A stretch of DNA of 31,061 nt from an uncultured Corynebacterium sp. (GCF_946221105.1 NZ_CAMICL010000026.1:1-31061), one strand, 5' to 3'; positions 13,886 through 21,921 are shown, counted from the first letter of the stretch. Notes: generated from the letters alone by a model not told the origin. Numbers and translations are program-made.

Positions 13886-14691
13886 AATTTATTAAAGCGC
13901 ACGCCACCGAAAACGACTTCGTTGTCCTCATCGACGTTGAAGACCAACTTGACGTGACTCCGGAGCAGGTCGCTTTCCTCTGCGACCGACGCGCCGGTGT
14001 CGGCGGCGACGGGTTGCTGCGCGTGGTGCGCCGCGGGGGAGCAGACGGCATGTGGTTCATGGACTACCGCAACGCCGACGGCACCATCGCGGAGATGTGC
14101 GGCAACGGCATCCGCGCGTTCGCCCACGTGCTGGTGGCCGAAGGGCTCGAGAACGCGACCGAGTTCGACGTGGACACCCGCGCCGGCGTCAAACACATCC
14201 GGGTGATCTCCGCCGACTGTGCCGACGCGATCGTCTCCGTTGGCATGGGCCGCGTTGAGGTCACCGGCGTGTCCACCGCAGCCATGGGGGAGGCCCAGTT
14301 CGCCGGCATCGGCGTGGACGTGGGAAACCCGCACCTCGCATGCGTGATCCCGGGGATGACCTCCTCGGACCTGGCCGACATGGAGTTCGTTGCACCGGAG
14401 TTCGACCCGGAGTTCTTCCCCAAGGGTGTCAACGTGGAGGTGCTCACGGAGCTGGACCAGGGAGGCGTGCACATGCGCGTGTGGGAGCGCGGCGTGGGAG
14501 AGACCCGCTCCTGCGGCACCGGCACCGTCGCCGCCGCGCAGGCGGCACTTGCGGACGCGGGCATCGAGAACGGCTCCGTGATCGTGAACGTCCCGGGCGG
14601 GGCCGTCGAGGTCGTGCTCGAAGATGGCGAGGCCACAATGACCGGCCCGTCCACGATCGTGTTCCGCGGGGAGTTGGCGGACGAGCTGTAA
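13882..14691 (+). CDS. dapF: Diaminopimelate epimerase DapF
   Basis: This 269-residue cofactor-independent epimerase converts LL- to meso-diaminopimelate for lysine and peptidoglycan synthesis. Both catalytic cysteines are visible: Cys73 in EMCGNGIRAF and Cys211 in SCGTGTVAAA. The N-terminal KFIKAHATENDFVV (family usually HGxxNDF) and VDVGNPHLACVI are also typical. The start is GTG at 13882; the longer upstream frame lies inside miaA. Confidence 0.96.
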   Translation: MKFIKAHATENDFVVLIDVEDQLDVTPEQVAFLCDRRAGVGGDGLLRVVRRGGADGMWFMDYRNADGTIAEMCGNGIRAFAHVLVAEGLENATEFDVDTRAGVKHIRVISADCADAIVSVGMGRVEVTGVSTAAMGEAQFAGIGVDVGNPHLACVIPGMTSSDLADMEFVAPEFDPEFFPKGVNVEVLTELDQGGVHMRVWERGVGETRSCGTGTVAAAQAALADAGIENGSVIVNVPGGAVEVVLEDGEATMTGPSTIVFRGELADEL

Positions 14692-14700
14692 ACCGAAGAC

Positions 14701-15216
14701 CTACGCCGGGCCGATCTCTTTCGCTGCCCGGCGTGCGTCGTCCCAGGACTCCTGCAGCTCAAAGGCGCGCTCGTCGGCGACGGTGAGGATGCGCTCCAGC
14801 TGCGCCTTGTCGGTGGAGGTGGACTCCAGGTAGCCGTCGATGCGCTCCAAAAAACGCCGGGCGGAAGATGCGCGCAGGAGAAATTCGTTGACCTGCGGCA
14901 CCGAATTGTCCGGGTTGGCTAGGGCGGGGTAGTGCAACGTGCGGTCTGCGATGTCGGAAGCGGACGCGCCGTGCTGCAGCTGCTCGTAGGCGTCGAGCAC
15001 CTCGGCAATGTCGTCGCGCGCGTACTGCAGCGACGATCGGATCGCGAGCACCTCAGGGTCCACCTGTATGCGGCGGGCGAACAGGATCGCGCCGACGATG
15101 AGCAATGCTGACAGCAACAGGCCCGGCAACTTGAGCGAGAGCACAAGCACCACGCAAGCGGCCAGGACAAACGCGCCGAGCAGCGCTCTGGAGAGGTCTT
15201 TGTCAGGTGAGCTCAT
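14701..15216 (-). CDS. Small membrane protein with cytoplasmic helical domain
   Basis: This 171-residue protein has two close transmembrane helices (about residues 12-30 and 32-48) with a short turn, then a soluble helical domain of about 120 residues rich in Arg, Glu and Leu. No known family was recognised. It lies 21 bp downstream of the Gly/Cys-tail gene on the same strand, so they may be cotranscribed. The gap contains the palindrome CCGAAACTTTCGG (15225-15237). It ends 9 bp from the dapF stop, tail to tail. Confidence 0.75.
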   Translation of the reverse strand: MSSPDKDLSRALLGAFVLAACVVLVLSLKLPGLLLSALLIVGAILFARRIQVDPEVLAIRSSLQYARDDIAEVLDAYEQLQHGASASDIADRTLHYPALANPDNSVPQVNEFLLRASSARRFLERIDGYLESTSTDKAQLERILTVADERAFELQESWDDARRAAKEIGPA

Positions 15217-15237
15217 CGTGCGCCCCGAAACTTTCGG

Positions 15238-15990
15238 CTAGTGGCCGCCGCACCCACAGGATCCGCCGCAGCCTCCGCAGCCGCCGCCGGAAGGCGTGGG
15301 GATGGAACCGGCCATCACGGCGGTGCCGGCGATGACGGAATCGCGCGCGGGCAGCTCGCCGTCGGGCAGGCACACATCGAAGGGGAATGCCGCGTCCACA
15401 GAGACGTGGATGAAGCGCTGGCCGGTCAGCGCGGAGGTGCGGTACTCCGCCTCCAGCACGCGCGCCGAAAACTCAGCGCTCGCATCCGGGGTGGTGGCGC
15501 TGCCGCTTGCCACGGCCTCGGCGCCGGGGGAGGTCACGGTGCCCACCACAGCGCCCGGGTGCAGCGCCAGGTAGGCCTCGGTGGATTCGTAGCGGTCAAC
15601 CGCCAGGCCCAGCGCCGTGACGGACAGTTCCTGCCACTCGAGCGCGGGATCGTCCACAAGCAGCGGCTCTTGCGCGAGATTCACGGTCAGCGACGCCATG
15701 GCGTTGCCGCGGGGATCGACCACGTCGGCGAGCGCGACGACGTCGTTAAGTGGCGTGATGTGCGCGTAAGTGCGGGTGACCGACTCGAAGCCTGCGAAGG
15801 TGGCAAACGGCTCCACGGCCAGGATGTTCAGCTGCGCGCCAGACGGGTCGGTGTACTGGATCAGCTGGCCGCCGCGGACCTCGCCGACGACGGCGAGACG
15901 GTCGGTGGCAATCGCGGCCTCAACCGCGTCCTGCCACTTGTTAAAGCTCAAGCCGAGTGCGGAAAGATCGGTGCTCGCTGCTGTGCTCAT
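15238..15990 (-). CDS. Uncharacterised protein with Gly/Cys-rich C-terminal tail
   Basis: This 250-residue soluble protein has no family I recognise. The body (residues 1-230) looks like an ordinary mixed alpha/beta domain with one Cys (FDVCLPDG). The last 17 residues are SGGGCGGCGGSCGCGGH, with four Cys and a terminal His, which suggests metal binding or another modification. TAGAAT lies 8 nt before the ATG, which supports the start. It is divergent from hflX with a 70-bp gap. Confidence 0.75.
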   Translation of the reverse strand: MSTAASTDLSALGLSFNKWQDAVEAAIATDRLAVVGEVRGGQLIQYTDPSGAQLNILAVEPFATFAGFESVTRTYAHITPLNDVVALADVVDPRGNAMASLTVNLAQEPLLVDDPALEWQELSVTALGLAVDRYESTEAYLALHPGAVVGTVTSPGAEAVASGSATTPDASAEFSARVLEAEYRTSALTGQRFIHVSVDAAFPFDVCLPDGELPARDSVIAGTAVMAGSIPTPSGGGCGGCGGSCGCGGH

Positions 15991-15998
15991 GGCCGTAG

Positions 15999-16004
15999 AT
16001 TCTA
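15999..16004 (-). promoter_or_regulatory. -10 element of the Gly/Cys-tail gene (leaderless)
   Basis: On the minus strand TAGAAT lies 8 nt before the ATG at 15990. A TTGACT directly upstream on the same strand partly overlaps it and is too close to be the -35. Confidence 0.6.
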
Positions 16005-16060
16005 GTCAATCGCCCCGACCGGGAAGAATCCTGGGCCTTTCTGCGTTTCATCGGGTAGAT

Positions 16061-17596
16061 ATGACAGTGACAGATTCAACACACAGGAAAGATCGCTTTT
16101 TGCTTGAAGACGAACTGACGCCCGAGCAACGCACCCACGAAGAGCTGCTGCGACAGGCGTTTCGCCACAACGAGCCACAGCCCGGCGAGGAACCCACCGT
16201 CGGCGCCCTAGACCTGGCGGACCGCAACGCGTTCCGCTCCGTTGCCGGAGCCACGGAGCTGCGCTCCGAGGACCACGTCGACATCTACGAGGTGGAGTAC
16301 CGCAAGCTCCGCATCGAACAAGTCCTCCTCGTCGGCGCCTGGACCGAAGGCACCGTCAAAGAGATCGAGGCGAGCATGTGGGAGCTGGCGGCGCTGGCGA
16401 AAACCGCCGGGGCCGAGGTGCTGGACATGCTGTACCAGAAGCGCGACAAGCCGGACCCGGGCACTTACATCGGCTCGGGCAAGGTGGCAGAGCTGCGCGA
16501 GATCGTGCAGGCCACCGGTGCGGACACGGTAATTTTCGACGGCGAGCTGTCGCCGTCGCAGATGATCGCGCTTGAGGAAGCGCTGAAGATCAAGGTGATC
16601 GACCGCACCATGCTTATCCTGGACATCTTCGCCCAGCACGCGAAGAGTAAAGAGGGTAAAGCCCAGGTGAGCCTGGCGCAGATGGAGTACCTCTACAGCC
16701 GCACCCGTGGCTGGGGCGGCAACCTGTCGCGCCAGGCCGGCGGCCGCGCCGGCTCCAACGGCGGTGTGGGCCTGCGTGGTCCTGGTGAGACGCGTATCGA
16801 GGCGGACCGTCGCCGCCTGCGCACCGAGATGGCCAAGCTGCGCCACCAGCTGCGCGACATGACCACGGCGCGCGAGGTCAAGCGGGCGAAACGCCAGCGC
16901 TCCACCATCCCGAAGATCGCCATTGCCGGCTACACCAACGCGGGCAAGTCCTCGCTGATCAACGCGATGACCGGTGCCGGCGTGCTGGTGGAAGACGCGC
17001 TGTTTGCCACCCTGGACCCGTCCACACGCAAGGCGAAGCTCGCGGACGGGCGCAACGTGGTGCTCACCGACACCGTCGGCTTCGTGCGCCACCTACCCAC
17101 CCAGCTGGTTGAGGCGTTCAAGTCCACGCTGGAAGAAGTCGCAGGTGCAGATCTTGTGCTGCACGTTGTGGACGGCTCCGACGCGTTCCCGCTGAAGCAG
17201 ATCGAGGCCGTCAACGAGGTGCTCGCGGAGGTCACCCGCGATTCCGGCGAGGAAATGCCCCCGGAGATTGTGGTGGTGAACAAGATCGACGAGGCCGACC
17301 CGCTCGTGTTGGCCGAGCTGCGCCACGCGTTTGAGAAAACCGGGCGCACGGCCGTGTTCGTCTCTGCGCTAACCGGCGAGGGGATCGACGAGCTGGAGGG
17401 GCGCATCGAGCAGCACCTCAACTCCATCGACGCGCACGTGACCATGGTGGTGCCCTACACCCGCGGCGACGTGGTCAGCCGCGTCCACGACGAGGGCACT
17501 GTTCGCTCGGAGGAATACGAGGAGGCGGGCACGCGTATCGACGTCCGCCTGCCCCGCGTCCTGGCCGAGCAGTACGCGGAGTTCGTTGTCAGCTAG
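16061..17596 (+). CDS. hflX: GTPase HflX
   Basis: This 511-residue ribosome-associated GTPase splits or rescues stalled ribosomes under stress. The N-terminal HflX domain carries DPGTYIGSGKV, VIFDGELSPSQ and the hallmark GPGETRIEADRRR at about 240-252. The G domain has G1 GYTNAGKS at 290-297, G3 DTVGF at 337-341 and G4 NKID at 407-410. The N-terminal extension is longer than in E. coli, as usual in actinobacteria. The start is ATG 16061; GTG 16067 is an alternative. The stop codon abuts the stop of convergent nagB with no base between. Confidence 0.95.
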   Translation: MTVTDSTHRKDRFLLEDELTPEQRTHEELLRQAFRHNEPQPGEEPTVGALDLADRNAFRSVAGATELRSEDHVDIYEVEYRKLRIEQVLLVGAWTEGTVKEIEASMWELAALAKTAGAEVLDMLYQKRDKPDPGTYIGSGKVAELREIVQATGADTVIFDGELSPSQMIALEEALKIKVIDRTMLILDIFAQHAKSKEGKAQVSLAQMEYLYSRTRGWGGNLSRQAGGRAGSNGGVGLRGPGETRIEADRRRLRTEMAKLRHQLRDMTTAREVKRAKRQRSTIPKIAIAGYTNAGKSSLINAMTGAGVLVEDALFATLDPSTRKAKLADGRNVVLTDTVGFVRHLPTQLVEAFKSTLEEVAGADLVLHVVDGSDAFPLKQIEAVNEVLAEVTRDSGEEMPPEIVVVNKIDEADPLVLAELRHAFEKTGRTAVFVSALTGEGIDELEGRIEQHLNSIDAHVTMVVPYTRGDVVSRVHDEGTVRSEEYEEAGTRIDVRLPRVLAEQYAEFVVS

Positions 17597-18322
17597 CTAG
17601 CGCTCGAGCTTGGACGCGGCGTCCTCGTCGAGGAGGACCGTGGTGCGCGGGTGGTTCTGCAGCACCGACGCCGGGCAGCCCGGGGACACCGGCCCCTCCA
17701 CCAGCGCCTTGACCGCGTCGGCCTTGTTCGGGCCGGTGGCGATGAGCACGATGGTGTGCGCCTCCATGATGGTGCCCACGCCCTGGGTCAGTGCCTTGCG
17801 GGGCACCTGGTCCTCGTTGTCGAAGAACCGGGCGTTGTCGGCCACGGTGGTGGGGTGCAGGTCGATCTCGCGGGTGCGCGAATCAAGCGCGCTGGGCGGC
17901 TCGTTGAACGCGATGTGGCCGTTGGCGCCCACGCCGAGAATCTGCACGTCCACGCCGCCGGCGGCTTTGATGCGCTCCTCGTAGCTGCGGGCTTCTGCCG
18001 CGGGGTCTGCCGACAGGCCGTCGAGAGACTGCACCTTCGCATCGTCGATGTCGATGTGATGGGTGAACTCGCGGCGGATGGTGGCGTAGTAGGACTGCTC
18101 GTCGGAGCGTTCCAGGCCGACGTACTCGTCAAGGAGGAACGCGTCGCACTGCGCGAAGCTCAAACCTTCCTCGCGGTGGCGGCGGATCAACTCCATGTAC
18201 GTGGGGGTCGGGGTCGAACCCGTGGCCAAGCCGAGGGTCGCGCCGCTTCGTACGAACGGTTCGATGATGTCGGCTGCGGAGACGCCGACTTCCCCGGCGG
18301 TGGGACGCACAACAAGTTCCAT
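17597..18322 (-). CDS. nagB: Glucosamine-6-phosphate deaminase NagB
   Basis: This 241-residue enzyme converts glucosamine 6-phosphate to fructose 6-phosphate and ammonia. It has the sugar-phosphate loop GLATGSTPTP, the catalytic Asp65 in LLDEYVGL and GVGANGHIAFNEP with His136. The position of E. coli Asp141 is Asn134 here, a common variant in Gram-positive enzymes. The frame begins upstream, but ATG 18322 has TATTTT 7 nt before it and gives the standard N-terminus MELVVRP. No nagA is adjacent. Proximity to ptsH and sugR fits amino-sugar catabolism. Confidence 0.94.
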   Translation of the reverse strand: MELVVRPTAGEVGVSAADIIEPFVRSGATLGLATGSTPTPTYMELIRRHREEGLSFAQCDAFLLDEYVGLERSDEQSYYATIRREFTHHIDIDDAKVQSLDGLSADPAAEARSYEERIKAAGGVDVQILGVGANGHIAFNEPPSALDSRTREIDLHPTTVADNARFFDNEDQVPRKALTQGVGTIMEAHTIVLIATGPNKADAVKALVEGPVSPGCPASVLQNHPRTTVLLDEDAASKLER

Positions 18323-18329
18323 GACGATC

Positions 18330-18335
18330 AAAATA
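18330..18335 (-). promoter_or_regulatory. nagB -10 element (leaderless)
   Basis: On the minus strand TATTTT lies 7 nt before the ATG at 18322. Confidence 0.5.
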
Positions 18336-18373
18336 GCAAGGCCTAGCTGAGAGCTGTCTACTTTGCCCGCCAG

Positions 18374-18414
18374 TCACCCCCGGCGCACGAATATTCAGGC
18401 GGCGGGGTGATAAT
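18374..18414 (+). promoter_or_regulatory. uraA promoter with 7-bp inverted repeat
   Basis: GATAAT (18409-18414) lies 8 nt before the uraA GTG, again without a ribosome-binding site. TCACCCC (18374-18380) and GGGGTGA (18404-18410) form an inverted repeat whose right arm overlaps the -10, so it is a candidate operator. Confidence 0.5.
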
Positions 18415-18422
18415 GGCATTTC

Positions 18423-19733
18423 GTGACTAACACTTTCGGCTGGACCATTCACGGAGACGGGCGCACTGTGCGCCCCGGGGCTGTTGTCGCCCCGGACGAG
18501 CGGCTGAGCTGGCCGCGCACCATCGGCATCGGCATGCAGCACGTGGTAGCCATGTTCGGCGCCACACTACTGGTGCCCACCCTGACAGGATTCCCGGTGA
18601 ACACCACACTGCTGTTCTCCGGCCTGGGCACCATCATCTTCTTGCTGATCACCCGCAACAAAGTCCCCAGCTACCTGGGCTCATCTTTCGCCTTCATCGC
18701 ACCGTTGACGGCCTCTCAGCAGTACGGCGTGGGCGCGCAGCTGGGCGGGGTGCTGCTCACCGGCGCGGCGCTCGTCCTCGTCGGCATCATCGTTGAATGG
18801 GCGGGCAAGCGCGTCATCGACGCGGTGATGCCGCCCGTGGTCACCGGCGCCATCGTCGCGCTCATCGGCTTCAACCTGGCGCCGACCGCTGTCTCCAACG
18901 TGGAAACCCAGCCCTGGGTCGCGGCGGTAACGCTGCTGACGGTTGTGGTGGTCACCGTGGCCACCCGCGGTCTGCTCTCGCGCCTTTCCATCCTCATCGG
19001 CGTGCTCGTCGGCTGGCTGTTCGCTGCCTTGACGGGCGGCTTGGGCGAGGACGCTCTGCAAACGATCGCCGACGCCCCGTGGATCGGCCTGCCGCAGTTC
19101 CACCGCCCAGAGTTTCACATCTCCGCGGTGCTGGTGACCCTGCCGGTGTTGGTCGTGCTGATCGCGGAAAACGTCGGCCACGTCAAGGCAGTATCCGAGA
19201 TGACTGGACGCAACCTCGACGACATGCAGGGCCGCGCGCTGATCGGCGACGGCATCGCCACCACGCTTGCCGGCGGTTTCGGCGGCTCCGGCACGACCAC
19301 CTACGCCGAAAACATCGGCGTGATGGCGGCGACGAAGGTGTACTCCACCGCCGCATATTGGGTGGCCGCCGCGTTTGCGATTGTGCTGGCGTTCATCCCG
19401 AAGTTCGGCGCCGTGATCTTCACCATCCCCGCCGGCGTGCTCGGCGGCGCGTGTCTGGTGCTCTACGGGCTCATCGGCATGCTGGGCGTGCGCATCTGGC
19501 AGGACAACAAGGTCGACTTCACCGATCCCGCGAACCTCACCGCTGCCGCGGTCGCGCTGATTGTGGGCATCGGCAACCTCACGCTCGATGTGGGCGCTGT
19601 AACGCTGGAAGGCATCGCGCTGGGCTCTGTCGGCATCATCGTGATCTACCCGCTGATGCGTTGGGCGTACGACACCTTGGGGGAGGGGCAGTACCGCAAG
19701 GACTTCGAGGTGCCGAAGCCGTCGACGTTCTAG
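18423..19733 (+). CDS. uraA: Uracil permease (NCS2 family)
   Basis: This 436-residue membrane protein is a proton-coupled nucleobase symporter of the UraA type. It has about 12-14 hydrophobic helices. Conserved elements are MQHVVAMFGAT near 38-48, SSFAFIAP near 87-94, Glu249 and His253 in AENVGHVKAVSEMTGRN, and Glu296 in GGSGTTTYAENIGV, matching the substrate-binding residues of E. coli UraA (Glu241, His245, Glu290). Uracil is preferred over xanthine as substrate on the strength of the TTTYAENIGV motif. It is divergent from nagB and convergent with ptsH. Confidence 0.93.
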   Translation: MTNTFGWTIHGDGRTVRPGAVVAPDERLSWPRTIGIGMQHVVAMFGATLLVPTLTGFPVNTTLLFSGLGTIIFLLITRNKVPSYLGSSFAFIAPLTASQQYGVGAQLGGVLLTGAALVLVGIIVEWAGKRVIDAVMPPVVTGAIVALIGFNLAPTAVSNVETQPWVAAVTLLTVVVVTVATRGLLSRLSILIGVLVGWLFAALTGGLGEDALQTIADAPWIGLPQFHRPEFHISAVLVTLPVLVVLIAENVGHVKAVSEMTGRNLDDMQGRALIGDGIATTLAGGFGGSGTTTYAENIGVMAATKVYSTAAYWVAAAFAIVLAFIPKFGAVIFTIPAGVLGGACLVLYGLIGMLGVRIWQDNKVDFTDPANLTAAAVALIVGIGNLTLDVGAVTLEGIALGSVGIIVIYPLMRWAYDTLGEGQYRKDFEVPKPSTF

Positions 19734-19757
19734 CGTCCGGTACTTGCTGCACGCGAA

Positions 19758-19786
19758 AACGCCCGGGCGACGTGTGCCCGGGCGTT
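19758..19786. terminator. Bidirectional terminator between uraA and ptsH
   Basis: AACGCCCGGGC (19758-19768) and GCCCGGGCGTT (19776-19786) form a perfect 11-bp stem with a 7-base loop. Read on the minus strand it is followed by TTTTCGCG, a T-tract suited to ptsH. It also lies 25 bp after the uraA stop. Confidence 0.85.
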
Positions 19787-19787
19787 A

Positions 19788-19837
19788 GCTCGTCGTAAAG
19801 CGAAAAGCGCTTGCTCGTCGTAAAGCGAAAAGCGCTT
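19788..19837. repeat. Perfect 25-bp tandem repeat at the ptsH 3' end
   Basis: Two identical 25-bp units (19788-19812 and 19813-19837, beginning GCTCGTCGTAAAGCG) are directly adjacent. The second runs into the ptsH stop codon (19836-19838). Each holds the small inverted repeat AAGCG-N5-CGCTT on the minus strand. It looks like a recent duplication. Confidence 0.9.
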
Positions 19838-20105
19838 ACTCCTCGTCGAGGTTCTGCTCGATCAGGGCCGCGATTTTCTCCACGGCGTCAGCGTTATCGG
19901 AAGTGACGGTGACCTCGTCGCCGTGCTCGGCACCCATAGCCATGATCATCAGCGAGGACGCAGCGTCCGTCTCGTCGTCATCGTCGCCGCCGACAAGGGT
20001 CAGCAGAATCTCGTCGTCGTACTCGCCGGCAGCATCGGCGATCACCGTAGCCGGGCGTGCGTGCAGCCCGACAGTGGAACCGACCTTCACAGTCTTGGAA
20101 GCCAT
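19836..20105 (-). CDS. ptsH: Phosphocarrier protein HPr
   Basis: This 89-residue HPr relays phosphate from enzyme I to the sugar-specific enzymes II. The active-site His is in GLHARPA near residue 15, and SSLMIMAMGA is the region of the regulatory serine. An acidic insert (GGDDDDETDA) precedes it, as in corynebacterial HPr. The ATG at 20105 is preceded by GGAAAGGA at suitable distance, so the longer frame to 20132 is rejected. ptsI and the fructose PTS genes, which I recall beside ptsH in C. glutamicum, are not here. Confidence 0.95.
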   Translation of the reverse strand: MASKTVKVGSTVGLHARPATVIADAAGEYDDEILLTLVGGDDDDETDAASSLMIMAMGAEHGDEVTVTSDNADAVEKIAALIEQNLDEE

Positions 20106-20146
20106 ACGGGTGTCCTTTCCATTGTTTTTCATTCAGGTCTGCAACG

Positions 20147-20152
20147 AGTGTA
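20147..20152 (-). promoter_or_regulatory. Possible ptsH -10 element
   Basis: Minus-strand TACACT lies 41 nt before the ptsH ATG, giving a leader of about 34 nt with a ribosome-binding site. No convincing -35 was found. Confidence 0.4.
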
Positions 20153-20194
20153 GGTCGCTAACAGATGATGATGCCACCAAATTGGCGGAGAAAA

Positions 20195-20227
20195 CCGCAC
20201 AGCTTTGCTGTGGAGCTTGCTGTGCGG
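20195..20227 (-). terminator. Terminator after sugR
   Basis: CCGCACAGC (20195-20203) and GCTGTGCGG (20219-20227) form a 9-bp stem. On the minus strand it is followed by TTTTCTCC. The loop sequence also allows an alternative CACAGC-AAA-GCTGTG hairpin. Confidence 0.8.
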
Positions 20228-20236
20228 GGGTTTGGG

Positions 20237-21025
20237 CTATTGGGTCTGAGCGAGCACGACCTCAATACCGTGCGAGCGCAACTCATCCACGAAGGCAGAG
20301 GGCGCTTCGGCGTCCGTGATCACGACATCGATCTCTGCCAGCGGCGCGAAGCTGACCACATAGTCGTTGCCCAGTTTCGTGGAATCGCACAACACCACAA
20401 CCCTGCGGGCATTGGTGACCATCGCGGCTTTCACCGCGGCCTCTTGAGCGTCCACGGTGGACAGGCCGTGGCCGATCGACAATGCGTTGGTGCCCACAAA
20501 CGCGACGTCAGCGCGCAAGAGGGCCAGCGTGCGAAGGGCGGTGCTGCCGACGACTGCCTGGCTGATCGGCCGGACACTGCCACCGAGTAGCTGCACGTCG
20601 TGCAATCCGGAATCGCTCAGTTCCAAGGCGGTGGGGATGGAGTTGGTGACCACCGAGAACTCCCTGTCCCCGCGGGTTTCCGCAAGCCGCTTGCCCAAGC
20701 TGCTGATTGTGGTGCCCGAGTCCAAAAAGATCGTGCAGCTCTGCGAATCCGGCACGAACTGCAGCGCGGTTTCCGCGATCGCGGCTTTGGCAGCAAGCGA
20801 GGCGCGTTGCCGCGTATCCAGCGGGATCTCCGTGGAGCGGTACGACTGGCTCGCCACCGCGCCGCCGTGGACGCGGTGCACCACCCCCTCATCGTGCAAC
20901 GCCGAAAGGTCGCGACGGATAGTTTCCGCGGTGACGTCGAAGCGCTGCGCCAACTCGGTGACATTGACGCGGCCCTCAACTGCGGTCAAAGACGCGATCT
21001 GGCGTCTACGCTCCTCGGCGTACAT
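20237..21025 (-). CDS. sugR: DeoR-family sugar regulator, SugR-like
   Basis: This 262-residue repressor has an N-terminal DeoR winged helix (VNVTELAQRFDVTAETIRRDL, about 19-39, then RVHGGAV) and a C-terminal sugar-phosphate sensor domain with FLDSGTT, VVTNS and LLGGSVR. The beginning MYAEERRRQIASLTAVEGRVN strongly recalls C. glutamicum SugR, repressor of PTS genes, which is released by fructose phosphates (established there; inferred here). FruR is the main alternative. ATG 21025 is preceded by AGGAG; the longer frame to 21169 runs into lexA. The gene lies 50 bp downstream of lexA. Confidence 0.85.
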   Translation of the reverse strand: MYAEERRRQIASLTAVEGRVNVTELAQRFDVTAETIRRDLSALHDEGVVHRVHGGAVASQSYRSTEIPLDTRQRASLAAKAAIAETALQFVPDSQSCTIFLDSGTTISSLGKRLAETRGDREFSVVTNSIPTALELSDSGLHDVQLLGGSVRPISQAVVGSTALRTLALLRADVAFVGTNALSIGHGLSTVDAQEAAVKAAMVTNARRVVVLCDSTKLGNDYVVSFAPLAEIDVVITDAEAPSAFVDELRSHGIEVVLAQTQ

Positions 21026-21075
21026 CGATCTCCTGCGGTTGTGGTCTTTGTGTTCTCCCGGCGCAAACGCGCCGA

Positions 21076-21756
21076 TTACAGAGTACGGAACACCGAGATG
21101 ACACGCCCCATGATCTCCGCCTCGTCGCCCTTGATCGGCTCGAACGCGTCGTTGTGGGGCAACAGCCACACGCCGGTGGAGTCGCGGTGGAACTCCTTCA
21201 CTGTCGCCTCGCCGTCCAGAAGCGCCGCGACGAATTCGCCCTCCTCCGCGTTCGGCTGGGAGCGGACAACAACCCAGTCGCCGTCGAGGATGCCGGCCTC
21301 GCGCATGGATTCGCCGACAACCTTGAGCATGAACACATCGCCGTCGCCGAGCAGCTCCTCGGGCAGCGGGTAGTAGGTGTCCACGTTCTCCTCGGCGAGG
21401 ATCGGCGCACCCGCCGCGATCTGGCCGACCACCGGCACGTAGCGGGCGTTGCCGGAATCCTCCGGCTTCGCCTCCTGCGGCTTGCGCTTCTTGCGCCCGT
21501 TTTCGGGCAGCTGGCGCAGATCCACTGCGCGCGGCTTGTTCGGGTCGCGGCGGAGGAACCCCTTCTTCTCCAGCTCCTTGAGCTGGTATGCGACAGACGA
21601 GGTCGACTGCAAACCGGCGGCATCGCCAATCTCGCGGATGCTCGGCGGGTAACCGCGCAGAACCACAGCATCTTGAATGACTTGGAGGATACGGCGCTGA
21701 CGGTCAGACAGGGCGTTGTAATCCGGGTTGCCGGGCTCGGACTTCTTTCGTGCCAT
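21076..21756 (-). CDS. lexA: SOS repressor LexA
   Basis: This 226-residue repressor has an N-terminal winged helix (LSDRQRRILQVIQDAV, PSIREIGDAAGLQSTSSVAYQL). The linker contains the Ala115-Gly116 autocleavage bond in IAAGAPI. The serine protease-like domain has Ser150 in GESMREAGI and Lys187 in EATVKEF. It represses damage genes until RecA filaments provoke self-cleavage. A ribosome-binding site (AAGGAG) precedes ATG 21756. The shared upstream region with divS holds several LexA-type half-sites, so autoregulation is expected. Confidence 0.97.
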   Translation of the reverse strand: MARKKSEPGNPDYNALSDRQRRILQVIQDAVVLRGYPPSIREIGDAAGLQSTSSVAYQLKELEKKGFLRRDPNKPRAVDLRQLPENGRKKRKPQEAKPEDSGNARYVPVVGQIAAGAPILAEENVDTYYPLPEELLGDGDVFMLKVVGESMREAGILDGDWVVVRSQPNAEEGEFVAALLDGEATVKEFHRDSTGVWLLPHNDAFEPIKGDEAEIMGRVISVFRTL

Positions 21757-21807
21757 GACGTTCTCCTTGGGCTCGGTGGCGTTGTGCGCCTACGAACCTA
21801 CCAGATA

Positions 21808-21921
21808 GGGCACTCATGTTCGATGGTTGTGGGGTTTGGGTGGACACGAATCGGCCGTGGTGATATAAATCGAACATGTAAGCGTATTCGAACAAATGAA
21901 CGTTAGAACGTTCGAGCGTGT
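21808..21921. promoter_or_regulatory. Cluster of LexA-type boxes between lexA and divS
   Basis: Boxes fitting TCGAACA-NN-T-N3-CG-N occur at 21870-21885 (TCGAACATGTAAGCGT) and 21888-21903 (TCGAACAAATGAACGT). A further TCGAAC half-site on the minus strand is in the GAACGTTC palindrome (21906-21913, then CGA). A TGTTCGA half-site is at 21817-21823. The TCGAACA half is well kept and the other half is degenerate, as in the recA promoter. A plus-strand TAATGT (21934-21939) could be the divS -10. Confidence 0.75.
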
